From positions 155,740 through 219,739 of IMG/VR virus record IMGVR_UViG_3300045974_000132: DNA of 64,000 bases. One strand, 5' to 3'. Origin of the DNA: a virus. The notes beneath the pieces are model-generated. The model saw nothing but the letters and a program-made list of their open reading frames with translations. It searched no databases and had not been told where the DNA came from. The first letter of the stretch is position 1, and the number at the start of each line of letters is the position of its first letter. Positions 56,234 through 64,000 of this stretch are shown here, one piece after another. Both the position numbers and the translations under genes were made by a program.

Positions 56234-58723
56234 ATGACTTTTATCGAGTCTATCAAAGATGTATATGAGGTACCAGAAGGCATGCCTCTAGCGGTATTTC
56301 AGAATAAGTACAGCCGAGTCAAATACCTCGAAGACAACCCGAACTATGATGCAACTGTAATAGGTAGCAACCCGAAACGCCCTGTATATCAAACATGGGA
56401 AGAGCGTATCACAGAAGTTGTCGAAGGTAACTTCACTCTCGATCCGCGTTTCGGACCAAAGACGCCAGAAAACTGTGCTTCATTCTTTGATGATCTGTAT
56501 GCACCCTGGGACAATCTAGGTACTAAAGAAGAATTCTCAGCACGTAAAGAATTCCGTGATACACTGCGCTTATCTAAGCAAGGTGTAATGCCTTACTCCG
56601 GTCGACATTTGCAGCACGGTGATAGAGTTCAGTATGCAAAGACAGGTGAGTTATTTACCAACTGTTCTACTGCAATGTTCTCATGGACATTGTTCTATCT
56701 TCTACTCAAAGGCAGCGGTGTAGGTCGTGATTACTCTTCAGATATTTGCTGGGTTGACTGGGAGTACATGCCTGAGTGCCGTTTCGTACTCGACGGGCCA
56801 GATCAATGGGGTAACGGCGGTCATCCGGACTATGAGCCGTGGATTGAAAGTCTGCGTTCAGCAAGACACAAGTACGACAGTGAAGGTGAGAAGGTTCGTT
56901 GGTTTGATGTAGAAGACAGCGCAGAAGGCTGGGTCAAGATGATTATGATTCTTGAGACAGCTGCCTTCCATAAGAACAACAAAGAGCATCTGTTTGTCTT
57001 TAACTTTACGCCAGTTCGGAGTAAAGGCACGCCAATAAAAGGTCAGCAAGATAGACCAGCTTCAGGACCAGTACCGTTGATTGAAGCAATGATTAAGATA
57101 ATGACCATCAAAGGGGCAGGATTTAAACCTTGGAAGCAAGCATTATTCATTGATGACTATCTAGCAGCATGCGTTGCAGTAGGTGGAATTCGGCGGGCTG
57201 CACGAATGTCTACTAAGTATTGGAAAGACCGTGATGCTCTGGAATTTGCTGACATTAAACGTGAAGGCTTCTTGAAGAGTGCTAATAATAGCTTGCTGGT
57301 AGACGCTGAATTTTGGGAGCTTGTGCGCAACCCAACAAACCGCGAATCATGGGCTGTACATGCGCGCCGTGTGTTTGCAGCTGCAACGGAAGCTGCGTAT
57401 CATGATGGTACAGGGGAACCTGGCTTCATCAACGTCGATCAACTTACGTGGAGCGATGAAGGTATTGATGAAATCACGGTGGACAACTACATAGATGTTC
57501 ATTACGATAAGAATGTTCTTCGTGTGCACAAGAAGACGAAGGAAATGATTGGCTACATGCTGGACAAAGCCAAGCATAAGAAGTACAAGGTGATCGTGAA
57601 TCCTTGTGCAGAAATCCCAATTGCGGTTTGGGGTGCTTACTGTACGATCGGTGATATCTGCGGTACTTATGCACGAACGCTTGAAGAATTCAAGTATGCT
57701 TGCTGGTTGATGGCTCGTGCCCTGATGCGTGTAAACCTGATGCAGTATATGTACAGTGCGGAAGTAAAACGCACTATGCGTATCGGCGTAGGTATGATTG
57801 GCATCTTCGAGTTTGCTTGGAATCACTTCCAAATCAATCTGCACGAAATCCTGCTGTCTGAATTGCCGCCAGATCATCCGAAGGTGCTGGCTGCTATCGA
57901 AGCGGAAATAGTCCAGACAATGGGAGAAGATGGCTCTACGTTGGATAGTTACAACGTATATGAGCGGAGCTTGCAGTACGCCAAGTTCATCGAAGAGTGT
58001 CGTGAAACAGTTGAACAATCGGCTCGTCAATATGCTGCTGAAATCGGTGTCAATGTTCCGCACACGTTTATTACATTGAAGCCCTCAGGCACTGCATCTA
58101 AAGCACTAAATAGTACCGAAGCTGCAAACCCACCCTCAAACAATTTCTATCTGCGTAATAACCAGTATCCGTTTGATGATCCTCAGTATCTTGAACTACG
58201 TCGTCGCGGATATCCTTGGCAAGACATAAGTCACTCGTATGCAGGTCATCACATCGTTGGTTTTCCAACCAAGCAGCAAATATCGGACATCATGGGTGAC
58301 AAGGTTGTTGTATCAGCAGAACTTACGCCTGAAGATCAGTATGAGTGGTTGCGTTGGCTTGAACGTCATTGGTTTGGTGGCAAAGGCCGTAATGGTCAAG
58401 TATCATTCACAATGAAATACTACCCAGATCAGGTATCATTCAAAGAGTTTCAACAGTTGTTAATCGAGCACCAAAGCACAGTTAAGTGTTGCTCATGGAT
58501 GCAGATCATGGATATGAGTAAGTTCCCATATCAGCCTGAGCAGCCAATTACTGAAAAGCAATACTATGATTACCTAGAAGGCATTGATCGTGTTCAGATT
58601 GAAAGCTATGATGAATCAGAACTACAGTGTCCCGGTGGCTTCTGCCCAATCGAGAAAGATCAGTTGGTCTTTGCAGACGGTAGTAATGTGACAGATGCTG
58701 ATCTTCAAGGTGCTTCAAACTAA
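56234..58723 (+). CDS. nrdJ: Adenosylcobalamin-dependent (class II) ribonucleotide reductase
   Basis: 829 aa from ATG 56234 (AAAGG). FTNCSTAMFSWTLFYLLLKGSGVGRDYS, NPCAEI (thiyl-radical Cys, Asn and Glu), LKPSGTASKALN and the C-terminal redox pair CPGGFC match the monomeric Lactobacillus-type RTPR. It makes dNTPs independently of oxygen but needs host B12. Located with dCTP deaminase and primase in the plus-strand replication operon. Confidence 0.93.
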   Translation: MTFIESIKDVYEVPEGMPLAVFQNKYSRVKYLEDNPNYDATVIGSNPKRPVYQTWEERITEVVEGNFTLDPRFGPKTPENCASFFDDLYAPWDNLGTKEEFSARKEFRDTLRLSKQGVMPYSGRHLQHGDRVQYAKTGELFTNCSTAMFSWTLFYLLLKGSGVGRDYSSDICWVDWEYMPECRFVLDGPDQWGNGGHPDYEPWIESLRSARHKYDSEGEKVRWFDVEDSAEGWVKMIMILETAAFHKNNKEHLFVFNFTPVRSKGTPIKGQQDRPASGPVPLIEAMIKIMTIKGAGFKPWKQALFIDDYLAACVAVGGIRRAARMSTKYWKDRDALEFADIKREGFLKSANNSLLVDAEFWELVRNPTNRESWAVHARRVFAAATEAAYHDGTGEPGFINVDQLTWSDEGIDEITVDNYIDVHYDKNVLRVHKKTKEMIGYMLDKAKHKKYKVIVNPCAEIPIAVWGAYCTIGDICGTYARTLEEFKYACWLMARALMRVNLMQYMYSAEVKRTMRIGVGMIGIFEFAWNHFQINLHEILLSELPPDHPKVLAAIEAEIVQTMGEDGSTLDSYNVYERSLQYAKFIEECRETVEQSARQYAAEIGVNVPHTFITLKPSGTASKALNSTEAANPPSNNFYLRNNQYPFDDPQYLELRRRGYPWQDISHSYAGHHIVGFPTKQQISDIMGDKVVVSAELTPEDQYEWLRWLERHWFGGKGRNGQVSFTMKYYPDQVSFKEFQQLLIEHQSTVKCCSWMQIMDMSKFPYQPEQPITEKQYYDYLEGIDRVQIESYDESELQCPGGFCPIEKDQLVFADGSNVTDADLQGASN

Positions 58724-58734
58724 GGAAAACTTAA

Positions 58735-59016
58735 ATGGACGTAGGTACTAGTAGGGAAATGCCTAAGTATGTGTGCCACAAAGAAGTATGGGCACTAAAG
58801 ATCAAAGCTATTGAGGTTTTGTTTGTAGATGAAGATGATTCAGTACATGCAATCATCACGCCTGAAGAAGAAGGCTATGCTCCTTTTAAAGTAGATGAAG
58901 CATACCTTAACAAGCACAAACCTTTAGTAGGCGGTTACTATGTCTTATACAAAGGTGGCTATCAATCCTTTAGTCCAGCTAAGGAATTTGAGGAAGGCTA
59001 TACGCAATTAGTGTAA
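58735..59016 (+). CDS. Conserved phage protein (93 aa)
   Basis: ATG 58735, AAGGAAAA. KYVCHKEVWALKIKAIE...GGYYVLYKGGYQSFSPAKEFEEGYT is a pattern I associate with a widespread phage protein of unknown function. A terminator follows. Confidence 0.7.
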   Translation: MDVGTSREMPKYVCHKEVWALKIKAIEVLFVDEDDSVHAIITPEEEGYAPFKVDEAYLNKHKPLVGGYYVLYKGGYQSFSPAKEFEEGYTQLV

Positions 59017-59020
59017 AAAG

Positions 59021-59052
59021 ATAGGGAGTGTACAGTCTGCACTCCCTATTTT
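59021..59052 (+). terminator. Rho-independent terminator
   Basis: ATAGGGAGTG-TACAGTCTG-CACTCCCTATTTT; 10-bp stem, then TTTT. Ends the RNR transcript. Confidence 0.88.
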
Positions 59053-59070
59053 CATTTGAAGGAATAATAT

Positions 59071-59358
59071 ATGTTGCTACTTCATGTGCAGTGTGAAAAC
59101 CCATATGATCTAAATAGTAGTACCAAGAAACAAGATCGTGCCTATGCAACTAACAAAGAACTCCATGAAGCTATTGCAGACCTAAAGGAGTATAAAGCTC
59201 TTATTGAAAATAGGTCTACTGCATTTAAGCCTAACATGATCTTGCTTTCAGTTAGTGAAATTGACAATCTTACAGCCGATGAAATGAAATTCATGGGCAT
59301 TACTCTTATTGAAGGTATGCTGGAAGCTATAAAGGCACATCCAGCTATATCACAATGA
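59071..59358 (+). CDS. Hypothetical protein (95 aa)
   Basis: ATG 59071, GAAGGAA. Helical; overlaps the DUF4326 start. Unknown. Confidence 0.62.
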   Translation: MLLLHVQCENPYDLNSSTKKQDRAYATNKELHEAIADLKEYKALIENRSTAFKPNMILLSVSEIDNLTADEMKFMGITLIEGMLEAIKAHPAISQ

Positions 59359-59648
59359 TAACAATTGTCCACTGTGAACAAAAGCCCTTTGACATCTATA
59401 TAGGTAGAGAGAGTCATGGTCGAAAACGATCAAAGTGGGCAAACCCTTTCATAATAGGGCGTGACGGCACTAGAAAAGAAGTGATTGCAAAGTTTAGGCA
59501 ATGGATGAAGAACAATCCTCTACTAGCAGACTTGCATGAACTTGACAATAAAGTATTAGGCTGTTGGTGCGGAAAGAAGTCTTGTCATGGGCAAGTGCTT
59601 ATAGAATTACGCGAACAACAAAAACGAAAATCATTGTTTCCTATATAG
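59355..59648 (+). CDS. DUF4326-family protein
   Basis: 97 aa. YIGRESHGRKRSKWANPFIIGRDGTRKEVIAKFRQWM and LGCWCGKKSCHGQVL carry the typical DUF4326 Cys/His cluster and K-W-x-N-P. Common in phages; function unknown. Confidence 0.85.
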   Translation: MITIVHCEQKPFDIYIGRESHGRKRSKWANPFIIGRDGTRKEVIAKFRQWMKNNPLLADLHELDNKVLGCWCGKKSCHGQVLIELREQQKRKSLFPI

Positions 59649-59657
59649 GTAGGCATT

Positions 59658-60725
59658 ATGCTACGCGGTGTATCAACATCTGACTGGCACCTTGACGGTG
59701 GCCTTAGTAATGTATTCAAAGAAAAAGCTTTACCAAAGATGCTCCATGAACTTGATAAGATTTTCAAGTATTGTGTCGAGAACGATATTCACCATCTATT
59801 TATGTCCGGTGATATTTCTGATAAAGCTAGGCTGGATGAAGAAACATTTATTGCTTTAGTTACCTTGCTGTTGAAATACGATCAGTATGTAAACTTCTAC
59901 TACCTATTAGGCAATCATGATGTGGCGCATGTTGGTCGTACATCAATTGACGTTCTTCGTATTTTTGCAGAGAACGGTGGTCTAAAGAATGTTCGTATAT
60001 TCAGCAAGCCTGAAGTTATCACTATCGACGGTATTGAAGTAGGATTTGTACCATTCCCTTATACGCAACTTGAGACTAAAGATAAAACACCTAAGCTAAT
60101 CTTTGCACACATTGAAGAAGCTGGAGCAATAGGTGACAATGGACATCCTCTGAAGTCACAGCACCTTAAGTTGCTACGTAGCAAGGATGATTTTGTATTC
60201 AGTGGACACCTGCATACTTATCAAGTAATGAAAGATAGACGTATTGTGTTCCAAGGTGCTCCGTATCAGAAGAACTTCGGTGAGCAAGGTAAGAAGGGCT
60301 TTGTTGAATTCAAAGCTCGTTATAGTCGTGACGGTGATCTTCAGGTCAAACCAACGTTCGTAGATAATCGTCCTGAGTTTACTCTTATCAATCTTGCGAT
60401 CAATGAGGATGCAGACTTTGATAAGATTGAGCGCAATGAAAACATGCTTTACAAGATCACATTAGGTGAAGGAGTTATTGCACCTAAGGGTATTACGCGA
60501 GACTTTCCAAACATCATTATGTTGAACGGCGTGTCTTATAAAGGGCGCTCAAACATTGATACCTCTGAGAAAATGTCAGCGGAAGATATTCCAAAGATCA
60601 CTCCTCTTACAGGCCTTGTTAAGTATCTGCACAAGTATGAGCTTGAAAAAGCAGAAGTAAAACGAGCAGTAAGTATGGTCAAGGAAGCTATTGCGTTCAT
60701 CCAAAATAACGGAGTACCGAAATGA
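59658..60725 (+). CDS. Mre11/SbcD-like metallophosphoesterase
   Basis: 355 aa. SDWHLDGG, SGDISD, LGNHD and SGHLHTYQ are the metal-binding motifs of calcineurin-like nucleases; length and domain match T4 gp47 and SbcD. Its usual ATPase partner (gp46/SbcC) is not in the window and may follow elsewhere. DNA end processing is expected. Confidence 0.9.
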   Translation: MLRGVSTSDWHLDGGLSNVFKEKALPKMLHELDKIFKYCVENDIHHLFMSGDISDKARLDEETFIALVTLLLKYDQYVNFYYLLGNHDVAHVGRTSIDVLRIFAENGGLKNVRIFSKPEVITIDGIEVGFVPFPYTQLETKDKTPKLIFAHIEEAGAIGDNGHPLKSQHLKLLRSKDDFVFSGHLHTYQVMKDRRIVFQGAPYQKNFGEQGKKGFVEFKARYSRDGDLQVKPTFVDNRPEFTLINLAINEDADFDKIERNENMLYKITLGEGVIAPKGITRDFPNIIMLNGVSYKGRSNIDTSEKMSAEDIPKITPLTGLVKYLHKYELEKAEVKRAVSMVKEAIAFIQNNGVPK

Positions 60726-60886
60726 AATTTTTAAACTGGCTACGCAAAGTCAAATGTAAGCATGACTGGAAGTTGAAGTTTGTGCATGTAGTTACAGGTG
60801 CTCCTCTTGAACGCCATTGTACTAAGTGTTCTGCAATACAACGTGCTGAAACAGTTTGGTGCACAGTCAATAGAGGTACTATATGA
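60722..60886 (+). CDS. Small Cys/His protein (54 aa)
   Basis: ATG 60722 and stop 60886 overlap both neighbours by 4 nt. K-C-K-H-D-W...HCTKCSAIQ...WC suggests a tiny zinc ribbon. Confidence 0.6.
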   Translation: MKFLNWLRKVKCKHDWKLKFVHVVTGAPLERHCTKCSAIQRAETVWCTVNRGTI

Positions 60887-61095
60887 GCGTAGAAGATACT
60901 GAAAGATTAGATTGGGCAGAACAGCATCCTTTGGAGTTTATTGAGCAAGTATTAGGAAAGTGCCCCGACGGCTCAGACGGACTTAGAGTAACTGCCCCTT
61001 TAACAGGAAGGACTCTTGAAAGCGGAGCATTGGAGATCGGTAAGCCTCACTGGAACATGCGTTTAGCTATTGATGAAGCTAGGAGTAAAACATGA
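60883..61095 (+). CDS. Hypothetical protein (70 aa)
   Basis: ATGA overlaps at both ends. Acidic, soluble; unknown. Confidence 0.58.
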   Translation: MSVEDTERLDWAEQHPLEFIEQVLGKCPDGSDGLRVTAPLTGRTLESGALEIGKPHWNMRLAIDEARSKT

Positions 61096-61388
61096 GCATG
61101 ATACGAATTGATAAGTCTGCCTTGATTAGAACAATCGTAGGCAACACTGATGCGAATGAACAAGACGCCCGCGCTATAATCAATACAGTGATGTTCAAGC
61201 AAGAAAAAGAACACGGAAGCAAGTGTCAAGAAGACAGATCGTGGATGGATGTATGTGAAGGCACTTACGCAGACAAAGTTGATGAATGCTTACGCCTTGT
61301 CGAAACAATCCGTGCTATATATGCCTTAGCAGGAGAGAATCCGCAAATTAAAAATCTAGTTGACGAGGCTTTGATTGATTATGACTGA
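61092..61388 (+). CDS. Hypothetical protein (98 aa)
   Basis: ATG 61092 overlaps the previous stop. Helical, acidic; no motif recognised. Confidence 0.6.
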   Translation: MSMIRIDKSALIRTIVGNTDANEQDARAIINTVMFKQEKEHGSKCQEDRSWMDVCEGTYADKVDECLRLVETIRAIYALAGENPQIKNLVDEALIDYD

Positions 61389-61674
61389 GTTCGATACTCA
61401 AGTAGCTAGGTTGAGACTAGGTGCGACACCTAAGCTTCATCTTCTATACACAGGTGGTGGTCGTGGCCTACCCATATACATTCTGCATCGGCAGGAACTT
61501 ACGAAAGACAGCCTTGAAAAAGGGTACATTAAACCTTATTTAGCAAGGTGGTCAGAAGGTTGCGCAGTATTAGATGACAAATCTTACGAGGTTTGGTTGA
61601 AGGACTATAAACGTGCAGGTAGTCCTGTAGTTACTCGACACAATAAAAGTTACATGCAACTGGCTGAGAGGTAG
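61381..61674 (+). CDS. Hypothetical protein (97 aa)
   Basis: ATG 61381 overlaps the previous stop. Basic; contains LHLLYTGGGRGLPIYIL. Unknown. Confidence 0.6.
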   Translation: MTEFDTQVARLRLGATPKLHLLYTGGGRGLPIYILHRQELTKDSLEKGYIKPYLARWSEGCAVLDDKSYEVWLKDYKRAGSPVVTRHNKSYMQLAER

Positions 61675-61680
61675 GATCAA

Positions 61681-61920
61681 ATGCCTAATCGAATGAATTG
61701 TGATACGTGCGATCATAAAAAGATCAATCGCGATCCTGAACTGCATTGCTACATGTTCAAAGTAGAACCTGTCTGTACGTGTATGCAGCATACCTGTTTC
61801 AAGGAAGAAGTAAAAGCCTTCGCAGCTATCATCAAAGGTAATGTTAAAGACCACCTTGAGCTTATGAAGAAGCGCCGAGAGTATGCTAGGAGCTGTTTAA
61901 ATCCTGACAAGAATACCTGA
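61681..61920 (+). CDS. Cys-rich hypothetical protein (79 aa)
   Basis: ATG 61681, GAGAGGTAGG. CDTCDHKK, CYMF, CTCMQHTCF give seven Cys in the first 40 residues, probably metal binding. Last gene of the plus operon. Confidence 0.62.
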   Translation: MPNRMNCDTCDHKKINRDPELHCYMFKVEPVCTCMQHTCFKEEVKAFAAIIKGNVKDHLELMKKRREYARSCLNPDKNT

Positions 61921-61932
61921 AATTCAGCCAAC

Positions 61933-61970
61933 AAAAAGCCCCGGCTCTTAATTGAGTACGGGGCTTTTTT
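61933..61970. terminator. Bidirectional terminator
   Basis: AAAAAGCCCCG / CGGGGCTTTTTT between convergent genes; A-run on one side and T-run on the other serve both strands. Confidence 0.9.
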
Positions 61971-61976
61971 ACGTCC

Positions 61977-62525
61977 TTATTTTCTATCAGTTTCTAAGTA
62001 GGTTACCTTCCGATGCTTATCTATTACGCACCTTTCATATACAAACCCTAGAGTATGAATAAACCTAATAATATGATTGGTGAAGTATCCGCTGTATGTT
62101 CCGACTTCCTCAAAAGTAGGAAAGCAATCTATAAAGCTATTGTTTAACGGATCATAGAACAAAGGAATTCTAGTCTGACCTCTATATACGATCTTAGGTA
62201 TTGGGAACTCTAGGTTTGTATATACATGTCTACCTAGGTTTGTTAAACTCCGTAGACAATGCTTTTCCCAAGGATCTTTATGGACGGTATACTTTCGATC
62301 TATACCTCGAAAAGTAGATATTAACTCTACCTTTGACGGTAGAACTCCTCGTGACTTACATAAGGGACATATACCTACTAGATGGTTTACATTGTTTATC
62401 TCAGGGCAGGCAAATACAGACTTAGAAGCCTTTCTATACATTCGTGTAATTCGCTTCCTATAAAGGTCGGGAAAATCCTTGAAGGTCGGGAATTTTTTAT
62501 GTTTTTTAGCGTACTCGGTTGTCAT
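61977..62525 (-). CDS. Hypothetical basic protein (182 aa)
   Basis: ATG 62525. Basic, with CPEINNVNHLVGICPLCKSRG resembling a zinc knuckle. ACTGTAAATA element 52 nt upstream. Unknown. Confidence 0.62.
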   Translation of the reverse strand: MTTEYAKKHKKFPTFKDFPDLYRKRITRMYRKASKSVFACPEINNVNHLVGICPLCKSRGVLPSKVELISTFRGIDRKYTVHKDPWEKHCLRSLTNLGRHVYTNLEFPIPKIVYRGQTRIPLFYDPLNNSFIDCFPTFEEVGTYSGYFTNHIIRFIHTLGFVYERCVIDKHRKVTYLETDRK

Positions 62526-62576
62526 AAAAATACCGTGTGTAAAATAAATATGAGAAAACTACACTTGCATGTATTA

Positions 62577-62584
62577 TTTACAGT
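62577..62584 (-). promoter_or_regulatory. ACTGTAAATA promoter element
   Basis: AAAACTGTAAATAATACATG on the minus strand, serving the 62525 gene. Confidence 0.5.
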
Positions 62585-62734
62585 TTTTGATATAAATCAA
62601 TAGTTTAGCGTGCCTTACTAGAAAGCACTTTAAATAGACGGTATATGCTATTGGGAAACACCTGGCAGAATCTACGGGAAAACAGAGCCTAGAAAAGATA
62701 GCGTATGTAGGTTTCTGACTAGGGCTTAAACCAT

Positions 62735-62743
62735 ACTGTAAAC
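62735..62743 (+). promoter_or_regulatory. ACTGTAAAC promoter element, plus strand
   Basis: ATACTGTAAACTACGGTTATAACATG starts the long non-coding interval and faces the terminator at 63339. Confidence 0.4.
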
Positions 62744-62754
62744 TACGGTTATAA

Positions 62755-63371
62755 CATGAGTGTTGTGTGAGTTGGATCGCAGAGCCAATGAGTGTAGCTT
62801 GTTATACAGAGTAGCTAGCCGTCGGCGATTGAGACATGTGGGAGTATCATGTGCACTGGATCTTTAAGGTTTAGCTAATCGGGCAATTGAACTTTCCAGC
62901 AGTCTCTAGTGTGGGCTGACCAGTTCGCTACTGTGCTACCATATAGGCGTCACCGCTGAAGGCGGGGCGGGAGAGGGTTTAGAAGCCGGAGGCTGATGAT
63001 TCCCTGACTTGAATTTCGCGGAGCGTAAGTGGCCGTAGTGAGCGGAGCGAGCGAAGGGAAGTAACGTAGCGTAGCAGGAAATTTAAGGCCTTGAGTGAGC
63101 GCAGCGAACGAAGGATATAAGGCAACACAAATGACAACGGAAAAGCAGCTACCATATAGGCGATTGACAGGCTCCGGGTGTTTGTCAGCTACCTATAAGG
63201 CGAACAGATGCCGTGAGGCAAGGTTGCTCATATCCGCGGTCTTACAGACCTTACTTATTATGAGTAATCAGTAAAATCTTAAGGAATAATCTAATTTGAA
63301 CTAAGTTAGAAGGATGTTAACTTATAGATCCTTAATAGAAGTTTTTCCAAAGGAAAAACTTTGTTTTCTTT
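62755..63371 (+). ncRNA. Candidate long non-coding RNA (about 600 nt)
   Basis: Promoter-like element at 62735 and a strong terminator at 63339-63371 bracket sequence without a gene. It has short stems (ACATG / CATGT, TCCCT / AGGGA, TTGAATTTC / GAAATTTAA, TGACA / TGTCA), a 15-nt direct repeat GCTACCATATAGGCG (62935, 63148) with a variant at 63188, and similar blocks GAGCGGAGCGAGCGAAGG and GAGCGCAGCGAACGAAGG. An origin or packaging region is an alternative. Confidence 0.5.
63339..63371 (+). terminator. Rho-independent terminator
   Basis: AAGTTTTTCC-AAA-GGAAAAACTT, then TGTTTTCTTT on the plus strand. Confidence 0.75.
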
Positions 63372-63472
63372 AAACACGCGACGCTTCGGCGCCTGCGCTC
63401 ACCCTGATGATTGCTCTCGGGATGACCGCGCTGGCCACCGCCTGTGCGTAGCTAAATAGTTTGTTAAAGGTT

Positions 63473-63958
63473 ATGCAAAAAAGACTATTAGCGCACCAGT
63501 TAGTAGAAGCCTCTAAAGTATTTGCTTACAAAGGTGAGCTATACTTTAAAAGGATTGCTCCTACTACAGCCGTTGCTCCTCTGTACAACACGGGTCATTA
63601 CTTCGACCTATCATGTAACGGACTGAGCTTAAAATTCCACCCTATAAGCTTTACACTCCGCTCTGTACAGCCTATAATCTCTATCAGGGACTTACTTGAT
63701 CGTGAGTGCTTGCTTGAACGTGCTTTCTTCACCTGCTATTACGATCCTTATTTGTTGATCGAGGACGTCAAGATCGTTACTAAGATTACCTTAGAAAGTG
63801 CAGGTATATCTTACTTATTAAACTGTAAAGTATATACACCGAAGTACGAAATGTTCTATGACTACCTTTTGCCAGGTGCTCAAAGACGACATGTTACCGT
63901 AAGGGTGGAAAATGTTACAGTCGCACCTTCAATTATCATCAAAAATAAAGCTCCTTAG
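63473..63958 (+). CDS. Hypothetical protein (161 aa)
   Basis: ATG 63473 with AAAGG three bases before. Basic beta-rich protein; no family recognised. First gene of the plus-strand block that leaves the window. Codes after 100 bp of GC-richer sequence (63375-63460) in which I see no gene. Confidence 0.6.
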   Translation: MQKRLLAHQLVEASKVFAYKGELYFKRIAPTTAVAPLYNTGHYFDLSCNGLSLKFHPISFTLRSVQPIISIRDLLDRECLLERAFFTCYYDPYLLIEDVKIVTKITLESAGISYLLNCKVYTPKYEMFYDYLLPGAQRRHVTVRVENVTVAPSIIIKNKAP

Positions 63959-64000
63959 TCCTACGTTTGTGCAAGCGGCCATCCAGTTTAATAGGGATGC

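Noticed and set aside
57347-58063. Long minus-strand open frame (238 codons)
   Set aside because: It lies entirely opposite the class II ribonucleotide reductase, whose motifs are unambiguous.
62881-62945. tRNA-like sequence
   Set aside because: A TTCAATT loop-like stretch and GGTAGC occur, but no acceptor or T-stem pairing can be formed.

Overview
The window looks like part of a large tailed-phage genome. Genes are small, tightly packed and often overlap as ATGA or TAATG. Six intact tRNA genes, a tmRNA gene and four HNH homing endonucleases (one frameshifted) are interspersed with T4-like replication and transcription genes: a UvsX-type recombinase, a gp32-like single-stranded-DNA-binding protein, a DnaG-type primase, an Mre11-type nuclease and a late-sigma-like factor. 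No capsid, portal, terminase or tail gene was recognised in 64 kb, so the full genome must be much larger, probably jumbo-sized (inference). The host is probably a Gram-negative proteobacterium with exosortase, perhaps a betaproteobacterium. This rests on a PEP-CTERM protein and a circularly permuted tmRNA gene, a form known from alpha- and betaproteobacteria and cyanobacteria.

Layout. (1) 0-18.9 kb, minus strand: small genes mixed with stable-RNA genes. It holds a bacteriohemerythrin, the permuted tmRNA, the PEP-CTERM protein, tRNAs Ala, Thr, Thr, Ser, Met/Ile and Leu, PhoH, an acyl carrier protein, and many intergenic segments bounded by complementary ends that look like structured RNAs. 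Three HNH genes each abut an intact tRNA, and each HNH-tRNA pair sits between the two ends of another, split tRNA. (2) 14.8-20.1 kb: abundant-looking proteins with strongly basic or acidic low-complexity tails. (3) 20.1-38.0 kb, minus: about 45 small genes, mostly unknown, with strong Shine-Dalgarno leaders and three near-consensus sigma70 promoters. This is probably the early, host-takeover region; it encodes a PC4-like protein and an RNA polymerase alpha-CTD look-alike. (4) 38.2-46.6 kb, minus: VWA/metallopeptidase plus MoxR ATPase pair, RecA/UvsX, single-stranded-DNA-binding protein ending in the bacterial SSB tip, and sigma factor. (5) 46.6-53.0 kb, minus: SWIM protein, QueD-like protein, UDP-glucuronate decarboxylase-like protein, two glycosyltransferases, HAD, phosphoribosyltransferase and a DpdA-like transglycosylase, together a candidate DNA hypermodification module. 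(6) 53.1-61.9 kb: a Cas4/RecB-like nuclease (minus) diverging from a plus-strand operon with primase, dCTP deaminase, B12-dependent ribonucleotide reductase and Mre11-like nuclease. (7) 62.0-64 kb: one minus gene, then about 950 bp of non-coding DNA that appears to encode a terminated plus-strand RNA.

Two promoter classes are visible. Consensus sigma70 promoters serve the 22-38 kb block. An ACTGTAAATA-like element recurs upstream of structural-RNA, recombination, sigma and modification genes, and it may be read by the phage sigma factor at 45.5-46.6 kb. All functional statements come from sequence motifs read by eye; no database search was run.
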